64,000 bases of DNA from Acanthaster planci (Eukaryota > Echinodermata > Asteroidea > Valvatida > Acanthasteridae), in the NCBI RefSeq assembly GCF_001949145.1, contig NW_019091632.1, positions 1 through 64,000 on the forward strand, read 5' to 3'. The position numbers were made by a program, and so were the translations under genes. Of the stretch, positions 9,801 through 24,800 are shown one piece after another. The notes beneath the pieces were generated by a model. That model was not told the DNA's origin. It ran no database searches and saw only the letters and a program-made list of their open reading frames with translations. Each line of letters opens with the position of its first letter. The stretch's first letter is position 1.

Positions 9801-12800
9801 CCCGCAAGCTCTTGCTTCGTTGCACCCGTATAGTTGCAAGGTGTCTTAATATGGGACAACTTTGCAGAATTTGGATTTGGTTCCCACAGAATGAGGTCTG
9901 ATACTGGCTTCTCAGTGGCTCGGAGAGCATTCGTGGCCAATGAGCTTCAGTGTTCTCTTGGCAATAATACAGCTGAGTGGTGGAACCAAGCCCCTCCATA
10001 TAATTGGGTGTTGCGAACTCCATAGCAGTGCAGTCCATGTTATGAGCAATGCGAAGCAGACAAGCACCCGTCGAGTCGGTCCAATATTTCTTGGTTCACG
10101 GCCCATGTTTCGCAACCGTGCAGCAATACGGGTTCAGTTGCTGCTCTAAAAGGCTCAAGCGAAGTTCAAGGGAAAAAAATTGTGCACGAGCTTGGACGAG
10201 GGCATTTGTCGTTTAGAATATCTAGAATTAAAACGCAATTATTTGGCAGTTGTGCAACATTAGTGCAGACCTCTGAACGCAGCTTTTGGAGACGCAAAGA
10301 CCTATTTCGTTTCGCCTCAAACTTATTTGGACACCTGGAAACAAGGATTTAGTTCCGAGGGCACGTTGAGAGAAGTTAAATTATTGCACTTGTTTTTATG
10401 GAAGATTTGCCTATTACTTGCTTACCAATACCCACAGCAGAGACGTCGAATTAGACCAAACAAGAATCGAATAATTTTCATGGATGGCATCTGTCCTCTT
10501 TTTAGAAACTGGAAACCAGGAGAACCGAACGATGATTTTCTCTCTGGGGAAGACTGTGCTGAGATTGATACGCGTAACGGCAATGGGCAGTGGAACGATC
10601 AAGCATGCGTCGCCTTCAACTACTACATCTGCTCTCGCCCAATCAGTAAGATTCACTCATCCTTTTACACTGAGTCAAAATGTACCAAGGAATGTGATTG
10701 GCATTTCCATTAGCCTATTATTCTAGCTCAGTAGGCCTACTTCTATTTCCTTTAAGCAATGTTTTACTAAGACAATATCTGCAGTGCATATAGACCATAC
10801 TGAAGTCACCGTTGTTCCACGCTGTAAGACTGGTGCACCTTATGGTTGCGTTACGAAAATATTTTTCCTGGGAACTTCATTCTTGCGTCATTTTGATGCT
10901 TCGTAACCCACGTTCTTGAATGGATACCTCGCATAGGCCTAACTTTATTAGGATCACTTGAAAGCATGTGTATGTTGTACTCTTGTTAACACAAGAAATT
11001 AATGAAAATTTGGTATCAGGTACACCCGTTTACTGTGATCAGAGCAAAGGCTGGCGTTCGACAAATAACAAGTGCTATCTCTGGGTGACGGATACCTACC
11101 AATGGAACGGGGCGGAGCAGTACTGCAGTCTGCTTGGTGGACATCTGGTGTCTTACACCAATGCGGACGAACAAACGGCTGTGGAGGCGACTACTGCCAG
11201 AAACGGCCTTCCGTATTTCATCGGACTGACTGATAGGGTACCATAATCGTCATAATCTATTTCTTATCCGTGTGAGCTAAGAGCCTGACCAGGTTGGCCC
11301 GGTTGGGTGCGAATGGGTACCATGGATATTGATGAATGTCCCTAACTCGGGTCATCCGTAGTTAGAAAACCATTGCCATGATCGGTTGTGTAACCTTCTC
11401 GAAGATATAAACTCTTACAACATTCCATTCAAGGAAACCTCCGAACTAAAATGGCAGTTTAGTGTTACTGGGTTATATTTATCGAGTTATTTCCCCACTG
11501 TTTTATTGTGGGTCCAAACTAGGGCTTTACTTACATGTCAACCTGGTGTTTTTTGTTTTCGTCGTTGTTCTTGTTTTTTTTTCATCTCGTGCCTATAATC
11601 TACGACTTTGCAACAGAACAGATGCCGTTTATTTCTGTAAATGAGGTAATGATTTTAGCTACCCCTGAAGTGTCGCCAAGGTACCACTGTTTTGGAGCAA
11701 TGTTACAGGTTATTACAGCCAAATTAATGGGGATTGTGTGCAATGAACTACACATTTGTGACAAAAAGACATTGACATTTCTGAAACAATTTACTCAGTG
11801 GAACAACTTTGTCTCATCGACAAGCATTCTTCTTTTGCTAGGGATACGAGCGTGGTAACTACCACTGGATTGACGGAACTACTTTCAACACTGCCCTGTA
11901 TAACAACTGGGACGCCAACCAACCTGACAATCAGTGAGTCAACTATAATTGTAGCCGTTCACAAGAATTTTTGCCAAAGCATTAATTGGCATCAGTGTCC
12001 TTGGAATTTACCGAGTCTGAGAATCATCAATAGAATCATCATCATCAATTTCTAAAATACAAGTGATATTGACTTGGAATGGACGGTATAATTCGTCCAC
12101 GCTTCTACCTGATAGCTCTAGGTGAGCCAACTTTCACTGTATAAGCTTATCGCGAATACTGCATGGATGATTTTGCCAAATGGTAGAAAGGCATTGCGGG
12201 CAGGAAAAAGGGGCATATATCCCTTTTCCTACCCACATTGCGTTTCTACCATTATGCAAAATCACCCATGCAGTATTTGTGATAAGGCTCGTAGTTTTTA
12301 CTTGACTGTAAACCTCACTTTCATTTTTCTTCAAAATTTCATCTTTCATCTTTCTTACAACTGATGAACTTTTGTGAAAAAATACATGATTGGTTAAGGT
12401 ACAACATCGTAACACTTAACCGCTTAAACTGAAAAGAATAAATCAAGGCCTATTGTTAATAAGTACTTTGGGCCTCATCAGATTTTATGACAGTGGCGGT
12501 GCGAACTGCGTCCAGGCCTCGTCTAATGGTAAATGGAAAACAATAGACTGCACCACCAGCCGTTTCTTCTTCTGCGAGAGAATACAAGGTAGAAAATAAA
12601 GCATAAACACTCTAACTATAAAGCCGTTGCTATGTTTTGTTTTGTGTTTTTACTTACACAGTATTGTTCTCTCGGAATATTTACAATTGTTGGCATCTGT
12701 CCCGTTGTCGCTTATTGTTTCTTTTAAAGTATGATGTGAACTACTTTTTAAAAGTGAAATTACATCTTGACATAGGTGCCTGCGCCCCCGGATGGACGTA

Positions 12801-15800
12801 TCACAATGGCCAGTGTTACCAGTTAAATATTAACAACCGGAAGACTTGGACCGACGCCAAGCATTATTGTGACGCCCAGGGGGGCTACCTCACCACCATT
12901 ATCAAGTAATAAGCGATTTGGGGCTCCGTGTCTCGGGGAACATTATTTGAGGCTGCAGGTTGCTTAGAATTACAAAAGCCAACTTGTAGAAAAGCACCTT
13001 ATCAGTAGGGGAAAGCTGCACTGGAAGTCAAGATGAACTTAGCTTTCCAGTAAAAGTCAACATTTTGTTGATCTGTCTTAGCCAAATTTTTTGCAAGTCT
13101 TTGAACACTGATGTATTGGAGAGAGGAGAAAAATGTATCGAAATTGAAACAGTTATTTACGATTGCAAAGTAAGCATAATATCAGGGATGTTTCTTTCTC
13201 TATTTCCTGGTCACAGCAATAATTTGTATTTAATTGCAAGCAAAAATACAAGTATTGCTTGAATATTACTGGCCCTGCTGGTCCGGCTAAGGTGTAGGCA
13301 GTGATAAGGCATTTTTAGAATGCTTTCTATTGTTCGTCTGACTCAGCGGCGACCATCATTGAACACTTTGAAGGGCCGGAGATGCAACTCCTTCTGTGTC
13401 CTTCCTCTGTGGTATCATAGTATGACATCTTTGGCAATGAATTATTCAAATAATGCAAAAGTTAAACAAACTAAATGAAACCTCCAGGCTGAGAACCAGG
13501 CCACGAATGTGATATTTTTGTTTTATTCTCACTATTTGCATCTTTAGACATAAACTGTGCATTTTCATTACTGATTTTTTATTATGAAGTCTAAAAGAAG
13601 GGATTTATGAATGAAGACTTAACTCCTATTCCATGAATTCATTGAAAATACAGACATTATCTTCGTAAAGGTTTTGCAAACATATTTCTTTGCCCACAGC
13701 GATGCAGAGAACCAATATATAACTGGTTTTCTGAGTGATTTCAACCAAGCTGGTGTCTCGGATATTTACATTGGTATATCAGGTGAGTTTCAGTTGTATC
13801 GTAAGGAGAACATAATAGAAAAACTACCAACATGTTGGTTTGTTGTTGGTATTGCAAGATTTCTTTCAAAGGCTCAACTAGATACAATCTCAGTAAGATA
13901 TTCTGCAAATCCCTTGTGTTTAGAATCGGCGTTTTAAGGCGTCATGTATTGGTATTCAAAAACATTTTCAAAACTCATTTCATATTTGTATCTGTTTCTT
14001 GCTTTTAGATTCTGTCACGGACAACATGCTACAATGGGTTCAGAATACCGGTTCATCATACGTCAACTGGGCCAGTGGACAACCCACCACTAGATCTGGC
14101 CAATTCGATTGCGGCAGCATCTACACAGGTGCGAGATTTGTTTCGTGGGTTCGCAAAGTCACGTCCCGCAACTGAGCGTGTTTACCTTCTGGAATCGAAA
14201 GAATGTACAGAGACGATTGTGATACTAAATGTTTGCTCTGTGCTTGTATTTTTTATGAACGATTTTGTTTCTTTGTCACAGGAAGCAACTTAGGGCAATG
14301 GGAATCAAGAGACTGTTTCAATCTGCAAGGCTTCATTTGTAAAATTGCTGCTGGTAAGTAAGGCGAAGAGTGGCAGTAACACCCCTATCAGAAACAACGG
14401 ATGACATAATCGCAGCAACCCTGTAAAATACACTGAACTTAATGCAATGTCGGGGTGTCTGAAATCATTTAAGAGTAAGATAGGATGCGGTCGGATCGCA
14501 GAGAAAGACATAAAATAGTGGTTTTTGCCTACTCAGTACTGTGTACTGCATTTTTGTATTCATTGACTGGAAACTAAGTCTATATTATAAACAGACTTTA
14601 CACTTGTTTTAACAAGTTCTATTTTGGCTAAGTCGAAGTTACATGCAACGTGTGTTGGTTTTTGTGTGTCTTTTTTCGACAGGGCAAGCGGTTACTTCAG
14701 TACCTCCCGATATAAGTGAGTAATCATGGGAATTAACAGAAACTGTTTATTGCTGATAACAAGTGGGGAGACTTTTATTACAATCAAGCAAACCATGATT
14801 TGTGCAAGTGACTATTATCATTTTAACAAGGATGTCATTGGTTAAATTATATTGAAACAGCAGTGCTTAAGTGTGGAACATGAGTTTCAGAATTTCAGTG
14901 TAGATCGTTCAAATGTTTTAGGATTTTGTTTTGAATATGTATCTTGCTTCAGCTTGAAAACATTTTAGTAGGGAAAGGGACCGTGAAGCATAATATCTAA
15001 TTATGCTCCATGGGAATAAAACACTGCTAAAACATTCTACAAACGGTCATTCACAAAGTATCAACAACTGGAACAGAAAGTTCAATCCTCGCCTTTAACG
15101 TGCCCCTTAGCTACTGGCAACTGTGACCCAGGCTGGGATCTCCACGGAGACTTCTGCTACTACTTTTCGCCTCAAGAAATTAGTACTTGGAACAGAGCAG
15201 AGACGCTCTGTACAGCCATGGGAACTGACGTGCATCTCGTCAGCATACATAGCGCTGAAGAGCAGTCCTTCCTGTCAGGTCAGAGAAAAATATCAGTCGT
15301 CTAGATAATTGCGCACGCACAGCGTTGAACCTTCATTATTGACGACTGAATGTATGCTCATCATTTTGAAAGTTTGAACAAAGATAGATTACTCCGCATT
15401 TGGTTAAATTTGAGTAAAAATCTGGTACTCTTAGTTCTTAAAATTCACGTGAACATAACAGTTTCAATTTTCCATACTAAAGACGCTGTTGCTATACGTC
15501 GTGATTTAGGGCAAGCTTTTGCTTAGTTATTAAATAAGAGACGCCTTGCACAAGAAAAGCACAAACCAGGAACCAGTCCATTCCGGAAATGGTGGTCGCT
15601 ATGCAATAGCTTGCCCCGAATCACAAGGTATAGCAATAACGCCTTTAGTCTGGGGAAATCAAAGTGTTATGTTCATGTGCAATCAGATGACTCATCGTAC
15701 CAGATTTTATTGAATTTAATCGCAGACTGCTTCTTGGAAATTGTTAATAGGAAACACGTGACCTTCTTCATTCACAGTACCCTTGGTCACAAATCTTGAA

Positions 15801-18800
15801 ATGCAATGGTATATATATGATGATTACCTTTAAATTTCAATTTTTAAAGTTTGACCACAAAATATAATTCCCTTCTTTTTTAAAGTACGAGCAAGCTTTG
15901 TTCAGGAAAGTCATTGGATCGGTCTCCATGACACAGTTGGGGAGTCCACCTTTGTTTGGACCGATGGAACAGCGGTAAACCCATGACAACTATGTTTGTT
16001 TGTCCGTCTGTTCTATTGCGTAGTCAACCATTAGCACAAGGCGTGCAAAATGCATTGAATGAGAAGGGTTGTGTTCGGACGCACAGCTTGAAACAGACGT
16101 ATAAGGCTTGTAGATAAAAGCGTAAGTGCTTTTACTCAAGCAGATTCTCAACTATTATGAAAGCATAATTGATTACCTAGACAGTAATCTCAGGCGCAAT
16201 TCCCCGCACACGGCCTTTAATTTCAACCCACTCAGTGCACAGTGAAAAGGAGGCTGTCAAACTCAAGTTCGTGAAAATTCAGAGAGATTAAAGTGTCAGT
16301 TCACATGGAAGAGATTTGGCCGTTCAGGAATTGGCATTTGCTTGACGTCTGAACTAGTCCAAGGGTACATGTCAAAATAGCTTAAGATCTTCCTCCATCG
16401 ACTCCTTTTTGTTGGACGTTCCTTCAGACTGATTTCTTGAACTGGGGTTCCGGAGAGCCCAACAATGCTGGCAGTGGTGAAGACTGCGTCCACTTGGAAT
16501 CGGCATTCCAGAAGGTTGGAATATGGAATGACATCAACTGTGACTATCAGTACCGATACATCTGCAAAAGACCTAAGAGTAAGTTGCGATCTTGAAGGAA
16601 ATGCTCAGTTCTACCTTAATGTCACATACCTTGAACTTGTGCCAAATTAACCCACGAGGTTAATTTTTTGATGTCGTTCAGTTTTTAGGCAAGTATATTA
16701 TTGTTACTTTCTTCTAAAATATGCTAATTCTGGTTTGATATTTTTTAATTTCCAGCCGGATCCAACGTCAATACACCCGCTCCTCCACCAACGAGTAAGT
16801 CACATGATCTTCACAGTTCACCTCAGCAAATTGTCATTATGATATTTTTAGTTATTCAATCAAGAAATCACTTAGCATAGGCCCAATTATCTGATTTCAC
16901 CGCTTGTTCTGTGTTTTATAGCATTGATTAGTTTATTGATGATGGAAAATAAAAAAAAAGGATCTTGCTTTACGGCGCACTCAACATTTTAAAAAAAGGC
17001 CAACGCTCTCATCATCACTTTCGTGTATTATGACAGCTTCATATGACAGGAAGTGTGGTCTAGGCTGGGAGTACGAGGGCTCAGGTGACCGTTGCTATAG
17101 CTTCCGAACAGAGACGCAGAACTGGCAAGATGCCGACACCCAGTGCCGCCTAGAGGGCGCCCATCTCATCAGTATAGCAGATTTCAACGAGCAGTTGTAT
17201 GTGTTTAGTAAGTAAAAGATGAGCGTACACATCAGGGAATGAACCCATGAATCAAGCTTTTAGAGCATGTCATCCCCAGGTGCTCCAATCACATTTCTTC
17301 AATTCAATCAGTCCTCACAGTGGGCGCCTTTGAGGAAAGATATTCAGGTAGTGGACTTAAGCATTATATGCCAGTGACAGGTGACAGTAACAGTTGGTCT
17401 ACCAAGTGAGCAAGCCGTACAGTTCACCAAGTGTAAGCTGCCACTTTGGAGTCTATGAAGGATGTCCACATAAAAAGTATACCAAGATAAAAATTACATA
17501 AAAATGTCAGATTTATATTAACAGGAATGGTGGCCATATGGAGGGTACAGCATATTAAACTTGCGAGGTAAAGCAGCTAAACCAAAGCAGATTAGATCTA
17601 TTTAGGTACATTCCTTGTTTTCAAGAATGTGTTCTTAAAGCAGAGGCATTTGCTATTCTGCACACTTGCATGGTCTAGCCTTGTTAATCAAATATGCAAA
17701 CTTGTCACAGTGCTGATTTCAGTACCCTTAACACCGGTCTAGTCTGTTCACTCATCAGTGTCAATAACATCACAAGCTGTATACCATTGCAATGAGGGCA
17801 TTCTGCCCTTTATGGAGATACATTGTTCTTTCCAATATATCAAGTAATTTTTCCATTACAGTAATTTTTATCTCGATATACTTTTATGTGGACACCCTGT
17901 ACATCTAAAACGTGCATTAATCTAAATGCTGCAAGAATCAAAACACATTTTTGCATTGACAGATACGTTAATAATATCTTAAGAGGGTGCAAACTGATAA
18001 TGATGTTGATAAACAATGGACAAACTCAATTTTGCCAGTAAATTCCCTGTTGAAGAGCCATTTCTAGATAAATGACTGGTGGACAGTTGCCGCGATATCG
18101 ATTTTCTATCTTCAGCTCGTGCTAATTTCCTGTCCACTGGAGCAATTTGGATCGGTGCCGATGACTTGAGTTCGGAGGGTGGATTCCGTTGGACTGATGG
18201 CTCCCCGTTCAGATTTATCAACTGGGCCGCAGGTGAGTTCATTAAAAATCACACGATCATCTCACACAGAATTTGTAAAAAATATGTCTCCAAAAATACA
18301 TTTGAATGTTTGACAATTTCTGTAGTGTTCACTTTACAGCAGAGACGCACATGCATGATTTGAAATGCTGGTTTTGTTTTTTCATAAGTAAACATACATA
18401 AGAAGTTGCAAATGTCCATTTTTTTCAAGAAAGTCGTAATTTGCGTTGGTAGTTCTATCTTTTCGGCACTATTATTCAGCTGTTTGCTAGGCGTTAGTGT
18501 GACGCATTTCCATGCGTAAATCAAACGTTTCCTTATTTCTGGCGCCAAGAGTGCGATCAGCGTATCGCCTGCAACTCGTCATGCGCCCGTCTCGACCTGA
18601 AGTAAAACAAGAACTCGTGGAATATATCATTTGTGCTATGTACCACACATCATCTAGTGGACACGAACACTCGCTATTGTTTTGACTCTGTATTCTAGCT
18701 CAGGGTTGGTTTTAAAAGTACATACTGCGATTCAAAAAAATGACGTTTTGTCGCCAAGATTTTTAATTCGTTCAGGTAAAAGGTTAACGGTATAATATCT

Positions 18801-21800
18801 AAAATCAACACAATCGGCGTAATTCATAAAAAAATCACACAACTGGGATTATCTGGTCACTGAACTCAATTTTAACAGTTTAAACTTTGACCCCCCCCCC
18901 TTTTTTTTTACTGGTAGGTGAGCCAAACAACGACGGAGTAAACGGTGAGAACTGTGGGGAGTTGTACACTTCAGACGGTACATGGAACGACAATAAATGT
19001 TTTGCAGAGCGCATGTATGCTTGCAAGCAAAGCGGTAAGCATGCTGTAACATCACCTGTCAATTCAGATTTCTATGTGATCTCAACGCTATCTTGAATGG
19101 AATAATTGGTTCAAATTGCATGAAAGACATTAGGAACTGATTTACCATACTAATAAAATCATGAACCAAAATGTACTTGAGTAATATTTTATGGAAAAAG
19201 GTTTTGCTATCATGAGAAAAGGTTGAAATTGTTTGCTTTGAGTGTCACTCTTGTCAAGATGTCCAGTGGATCACTCAAAGGTGAAAAAAATGTTTAGGAA
19301 TTCTAAAAAAAAAGTAAGAGAATAAATATTTTGAAATGGATGTTCTGTTCTCAGCTCATTTGAGACTTAACGAAGTTTGTTCTCATTGCATGTGTTTTGT
19401 TCGTTATACCCAATCATCGATGTTTAACAGAGAAATCTCGTTTTTTTTTCTGTCCCCAATTTCATCAGCCTATATTCAAACCTACTTCATCCCGTCCCGT
19501 TTGAGAAAACTTGCCCAAACCGACGCCACGGTTCTAAATAACATTTGGCCGGAGGAGTGCGCAAAGGAGTGCGTGAAGAGATCTTTGTGCAGGTCCTTCG
19601 ACTACGGCCGTAACAACATGGAGTGTAGACTGAACACTCTGGATTCGGCCAACGGTCTGTTTCCCACTGACGACTTCGATCCGTTCGACTATTACGAAAG
19701 GGGTAAAGGCGATTTACAAATTTTTTTGAGAATAGAGCTTTATGACTCTTGAAGAAAAAACGAATGAGCATATGCCTCTGCAAGAGATAACAACTATTTG
19801 TCAAGTTTTTCTGAAAACGAGGATTTGAAATTGAAGGTTTAGCATGAAAAGGAAGTTACTAAATTGGAAAGTGCTAGGTTTTTTGTTTTGCTTTAAACAT
19901 CCAAATATTAAAAAGAACAAAAAATACCATTCTATAAAACGTTTTGATATGTAATGTACGTGATTGAATTAATATATGGTTTAATCAATCAGGCTGTTAG
20001 AAACTCATTTTGAACTTATATAAAACCCCAACACTTTGTTAAATTCCCCACTTGTATCGTAATTTCTTACCTTTCTGATGTTTCTGTAATCAGGGATTCT
20101 TCAGTTTACTTTCCTTTGCGTATGTTTGGGTATACTTGTTTGTTTTTATTCAATTTATATCCACATTTCATTAAACTGCATGATTCCTGTTGGACCCTCC
20201 CTGCTCAGACTTTACACTAACCACCGACGCACCACCTACCTCGGTGCCGTCCACCTACAACTGCCCCAGTAATGACTGGCTGCCGTATGGTGATAACTGT
20301 TACCGGGTTGAGCGGAGAGCGACCGACTTCAGCACGGCCCAGACAATGTGCCATACGCTGGGAGGGGCCAACCTGGCGTCCATTGCTAACATGAACGAGA
20401 ACAATTTCGTCTTGAGTGCTCTGAACCAAGGTAGATTATACAGTTAATTAGTCATTTTAATGACATAACTTGGCTCTAGTTTAGGAAAACTTACACCGCA
20501 ATATTAACCACAAAGAACAACAAAATAAACTCTATTTCTTGGAATTGACTGAACATCTCAGCTTTACAACTTGTTCTGAGGTGCCAAATTGGTAAAGGCT
20601 CCAGAAAGATATTGCCGAATATAAAAACGCCTGAAGGCACCTTTCTACATGTACCTTTTGTGCGTTGTGTACACAATGCGTTTATGTGCTTCACTTTCAC
20701 GGACACAAAAATTGACTCCTTTAACATAACACAAGTGTGCGTTGAGTTCGGCCGTCAAAATCGCTCCCGGGAGCGATTTTGACGGATACGCAACGCTTAG
20801 AGCAAGTTTTAATGCGCATATGGAAGGCGCCTTAAGGCAAATCCAGAGCCATTTTTTCAGGGGACTGAATGTTTTCACGAACCCAAAATATTGAAAAATT
20901 CTATAAGTACCGAAACCTTGTATGTCTTTTCTTAGGGCTAGGGATAAATGCTGTGCATGGCTTTTCATGCTTTGGGAAGGAACAGACATGAAGTAGTCCC
21001 AAGAACCCACGTTTCATTCGTGTATAATAATGAACGTGGGGAGGGGCATGACCCCGAACGGACTCCCGATCCATCAATGGAAATGCCTTGTTCCCGTTAC
21101 GTAGGTCTAGTAACGCGCAGACCTAAGTCAGTAACATTTGAGCTATCTCAGCCTTTTCTCTTAAGCCTTTTCTCTTAAACTGAAAGGAGAATTGAAAGGT
21201 TTAATTTTTCCCTCGCTTTGTCTTTTGTTAGCTGTAATTAGCTTCTATGTTGAAAGCCAGTAGACTTAAGCTAAAGGACAAGAGAAATCCTCTCTTTTGT
21301 CTTTCTGTAAAGCTTTCTGTAAAAGTGACATGTGTGTAACCTTGGTTATTTAATACCAGCTGTCTTCCAACCTGAGTAATGCGTGAACACAATCTTTATT
21401 CGATTTTGACTGTGTACTTGTTACGAATCCCTCACCTGTGCAGATAACTTTAAGTTCCCCTCGATCAACCTCAAACGTCCAACATTCAGTGTTTCTTTCC
21501 ACTTTCAGTGCTAACAAACCAAGATGCCCAACGTGCGTGGCTGGGCATGAGTGATCTCAATATTGAAATGTACTATGAGTGGTTGGACGGAAGTGACGTC
21601 ACCTTCACCAACTGGGTCTATTACGAGCCCAACAATTCGGGTGATGAGGATTGTATTGAGATGTACATGAGCAGTGTAACTATAATTTTTTGATTTTAGT
21701 TTGTAAAGTATTTATTTTTTATAGACATTCGTTGATACTTGGCCCACGTAAATGCCGCTTAATTCTTCAAACAGCCATGAAAGCAAAGCAAATTTGACGT

Positions 21801-24800
21801 GTTGAAAGAGTTGCAACGAATTTTGCTGGAATGGACGTTTTCGTCCTGCATAATTGCGCAGCTCGAAAGACGTCCGACGTCAGAATTTGGCGTTCGTGTT
21901 TGCTTTCGTGCCAAATAATGAACTGGTTTTGAGGCCTCGCACGATGAAGCAACTAGTGCCCAATGCTTTGTGCAATGCATAAGCAGATTTGACAAGGTCT
22001 GTTAAGTATTACAAATGATAACATTAAAGTAGGACAAGGGTTAATGTGAAAACATTTTGAGCAAAATGCATGGCAAACCTGTATTGAGGCTAATGAAAGT
22101 GAAGCGAGTTCGACGTACCAGACGTACATGCACTTGCGTTGAATTGTGCATAATTTTTGAAAATCAGCATCAAGGACTATCCACTATTGTTTGCTTTCGC
22201 GGCATGAATGAACAGGGCTTTGTCTGGCAATTTGAAAATTGGTACCACCAGTTCGGATCCTTGTCAAAAAAGCAAACTACCTTTAAACTTAGATATATTT
22301 TCACAAATATGATGAAAACTGCCTAAAGTTTGTCTCCTCATATTGATTAATATTTGATGTGTGTTCTACCCCCAGGGCCAATGGAATGATTCACCATGTA
22401 CAGGTCAATACTATCCGTCCGTTTGCAAAATCCGTAAAGGGCCGTCAGGAACGCCGCCCCTGAACACTGGATGCCAGTCGGTAGAAATTCATCCAATTTT
22501 TCCTTCATCTCCCTTACTGTTGTATTTCCTATAAAGTATTCTCTCTTTCTGTTAGATTTCTCATACAGTGTTTGCAAGGATCGAAACATCAAGATTGCAA
22601 CTTTTAGCTCTGGATTTACATTTCGAAAGGGCTGGTCACTGTAACTGCAAAACATAATCGAATTTTACATGAAAAGAATACACTTTTGACATAATGTCGT
22701 CCCTTAAAGTAACCCTGTCTACTTACCCTCCTTAAAAGTTGTGCAGTAGTATTAATTGTTGAAAGATTTACCCAAACTCCTTCGATTAAAAGTCTTGGAA
22801 CTCGTCAAAGATGATTGACGTCTTCTAAAAACAAATCAGGAGTTTTCACTTATCCTCATTTCAAGTTGTCAAAAAGTACAAACGTTGACAGGCCGCGATT
22901 GTCTGTTTTGTGACTTCCACAGGGCTGGCAAGCTTATCTTGGATCATGCTTTAGGTTTGAGACGACTTCAAGAAGGTGGAACGATGCGCAGACCAGCTGC
23001 GCCAGCATGGGAGGACACCTGGCCTCACTTAGCCACATGTAAGTCATTGGCATAGAGTTTTTTCTTGTCGAAATTTCATCCTTACAATTCCGTTATTTTT
23101 CTGCTAATCTAATGTGTTCTAATCCTGTCGTTCAGCTGTTTCGATTGTCTCTTATGAGTCTTGGAATAATCATGTGCTTTCGCATCTTCCGTTTTCAAGT
23201 ACATATTTGTTGAACTTTGCAGTGAGGTACGGGAAGGAAACACGATGTCTCTTTATTAATACCCAACATTGGTCTTCATGTCTCTCCCCTTCCCGCCAGA
23301 TATGATGCCGGATACGTCAATTCACAGGTTGGCCTTCAAACCCACGGGCTCAATGTCTGGATCGGTATCAGCATCCAGGCAACTCCTGGCCTGTACGAAT
23401 GGAGCGACGGATCCCCAGTCACGTATACCAACTGGGGGCAGGCCCAACCCGGTGAGTGGTTGAGAGGCCGCTAATTCGACAGGCATTGTACCTGGAGAAA
23501 TTCAAGGCATGCTGATCGCAACGGCAGGCGAATTTTCGACCTGTCTGCTTTTACCACTCCGTAAAGAGATATCGAGGCCGCAAAGTTATTCAAAAGTCAT
23601 AATAAGAATTAAGTCAAATAGAACTCCTTACAATTTGTACTTCAGGTTGACTTTCGTTAAACTAAATTGCATCTACAATACAATATTATTACAATACAAT
23701 ACTTTATTGCCAGTCTGAACAATGCATCCCAAAAAGACTTCAAATTTGATGTTAATCCCCATTCTCATTAGACAGGGTGACAAGGAATGGTCTCTTAGAG
23801 ATATTGCCCTAGAAGGTGTAACGCCGTGGTGGATCCAGGAGGGGAGCCAAAAAGAAGAGCCAATTAACATTTCAAATATAAATGAGGGAAAGGCGATTTG
23901 AGGGGGTCCTTTTTTTATTCCGTTTCTTCCAAAGCCAGTAGAAAGTACCCAAAATGTAAATTCACCCCATGTAGAAATGTCATAATGGGTTAGGCCTACG
24001 TGACAAATTTTCCAAACTTCAAAAACAAGTCCTCCTGCATATTTAGTTCTGGCTTCGCCTTCGTATAACCTGAATAGATATATGAGCAATTTTCATACAG
24101 GCAGAGTTGAAACAACGAAGGAGTGCTTTAGAAAGCAAAACGATCAAACAAGACACTGATCCCAAATTTATGGGCTTTTTAAGACACACAGAAGGTTTTA
24201 AATTGAAGTAGCCAAGTAGTTTATTGAAATCTGGTAAGTAGGTCAAAAATAAATTCCGAAATCGTTTAATTTGTTACCTTTTCTAGATTTATGAGGGGAG
24301 TGTCAGTAAACTAAGGCCGTGTGCGAAACGGGCTTCCAGAGCTACGGCTAGGTCTATTGTCTACGCGTCTCCACGCATTTCCAATGGAGTGAAGACCTAG
24401 ACCTAGCTCTAGACGAGATTCGGATGCAGCCTAAGTTCGACCTCTCGTGTTCATACTTTTCCTTGCAGACTCGAGCATGGGACAGTGCGTATCCATCAAC
24501 TCCGGAGCTCCAGCTGCCGGCTATTGGTACAACACGGCCTGCTCTTTGTCCCTACCCTACGTGTGCGAGTCAGCCCGGCCCGGCTATTCCACAATGGCTC
24601 CCCCTGGGCCCGTGACCAACCCCACCAACATCGGCTGCGCAGCAGGCTGGATCGGGTACGGTAGTTACTGCTTCAGGGTGAGTCTCATGAGTGCTTCATT
24701 CGCTCGGTCAAATGTGAATCCAGAACCATTTTGGGGGGAAATAAAGGAAATATACCTTCCTCAATAATTAATTGCTCCTTTTTGAGGGGCGTGGTCTCCA

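Noticed and set aside
19487-19804. 105-codon frame on - opposite the PAN exon
   Set aside because: It is the antisense shadow; the + strand has matching splice sites and PAN cysteines.
21676-21680. Donor one codon position earlier (gtgtaa after 21673) in CTLD6
   Set aside because: It would shift the following exon out of the QWND frame; gtaact at 21676 keeps it.
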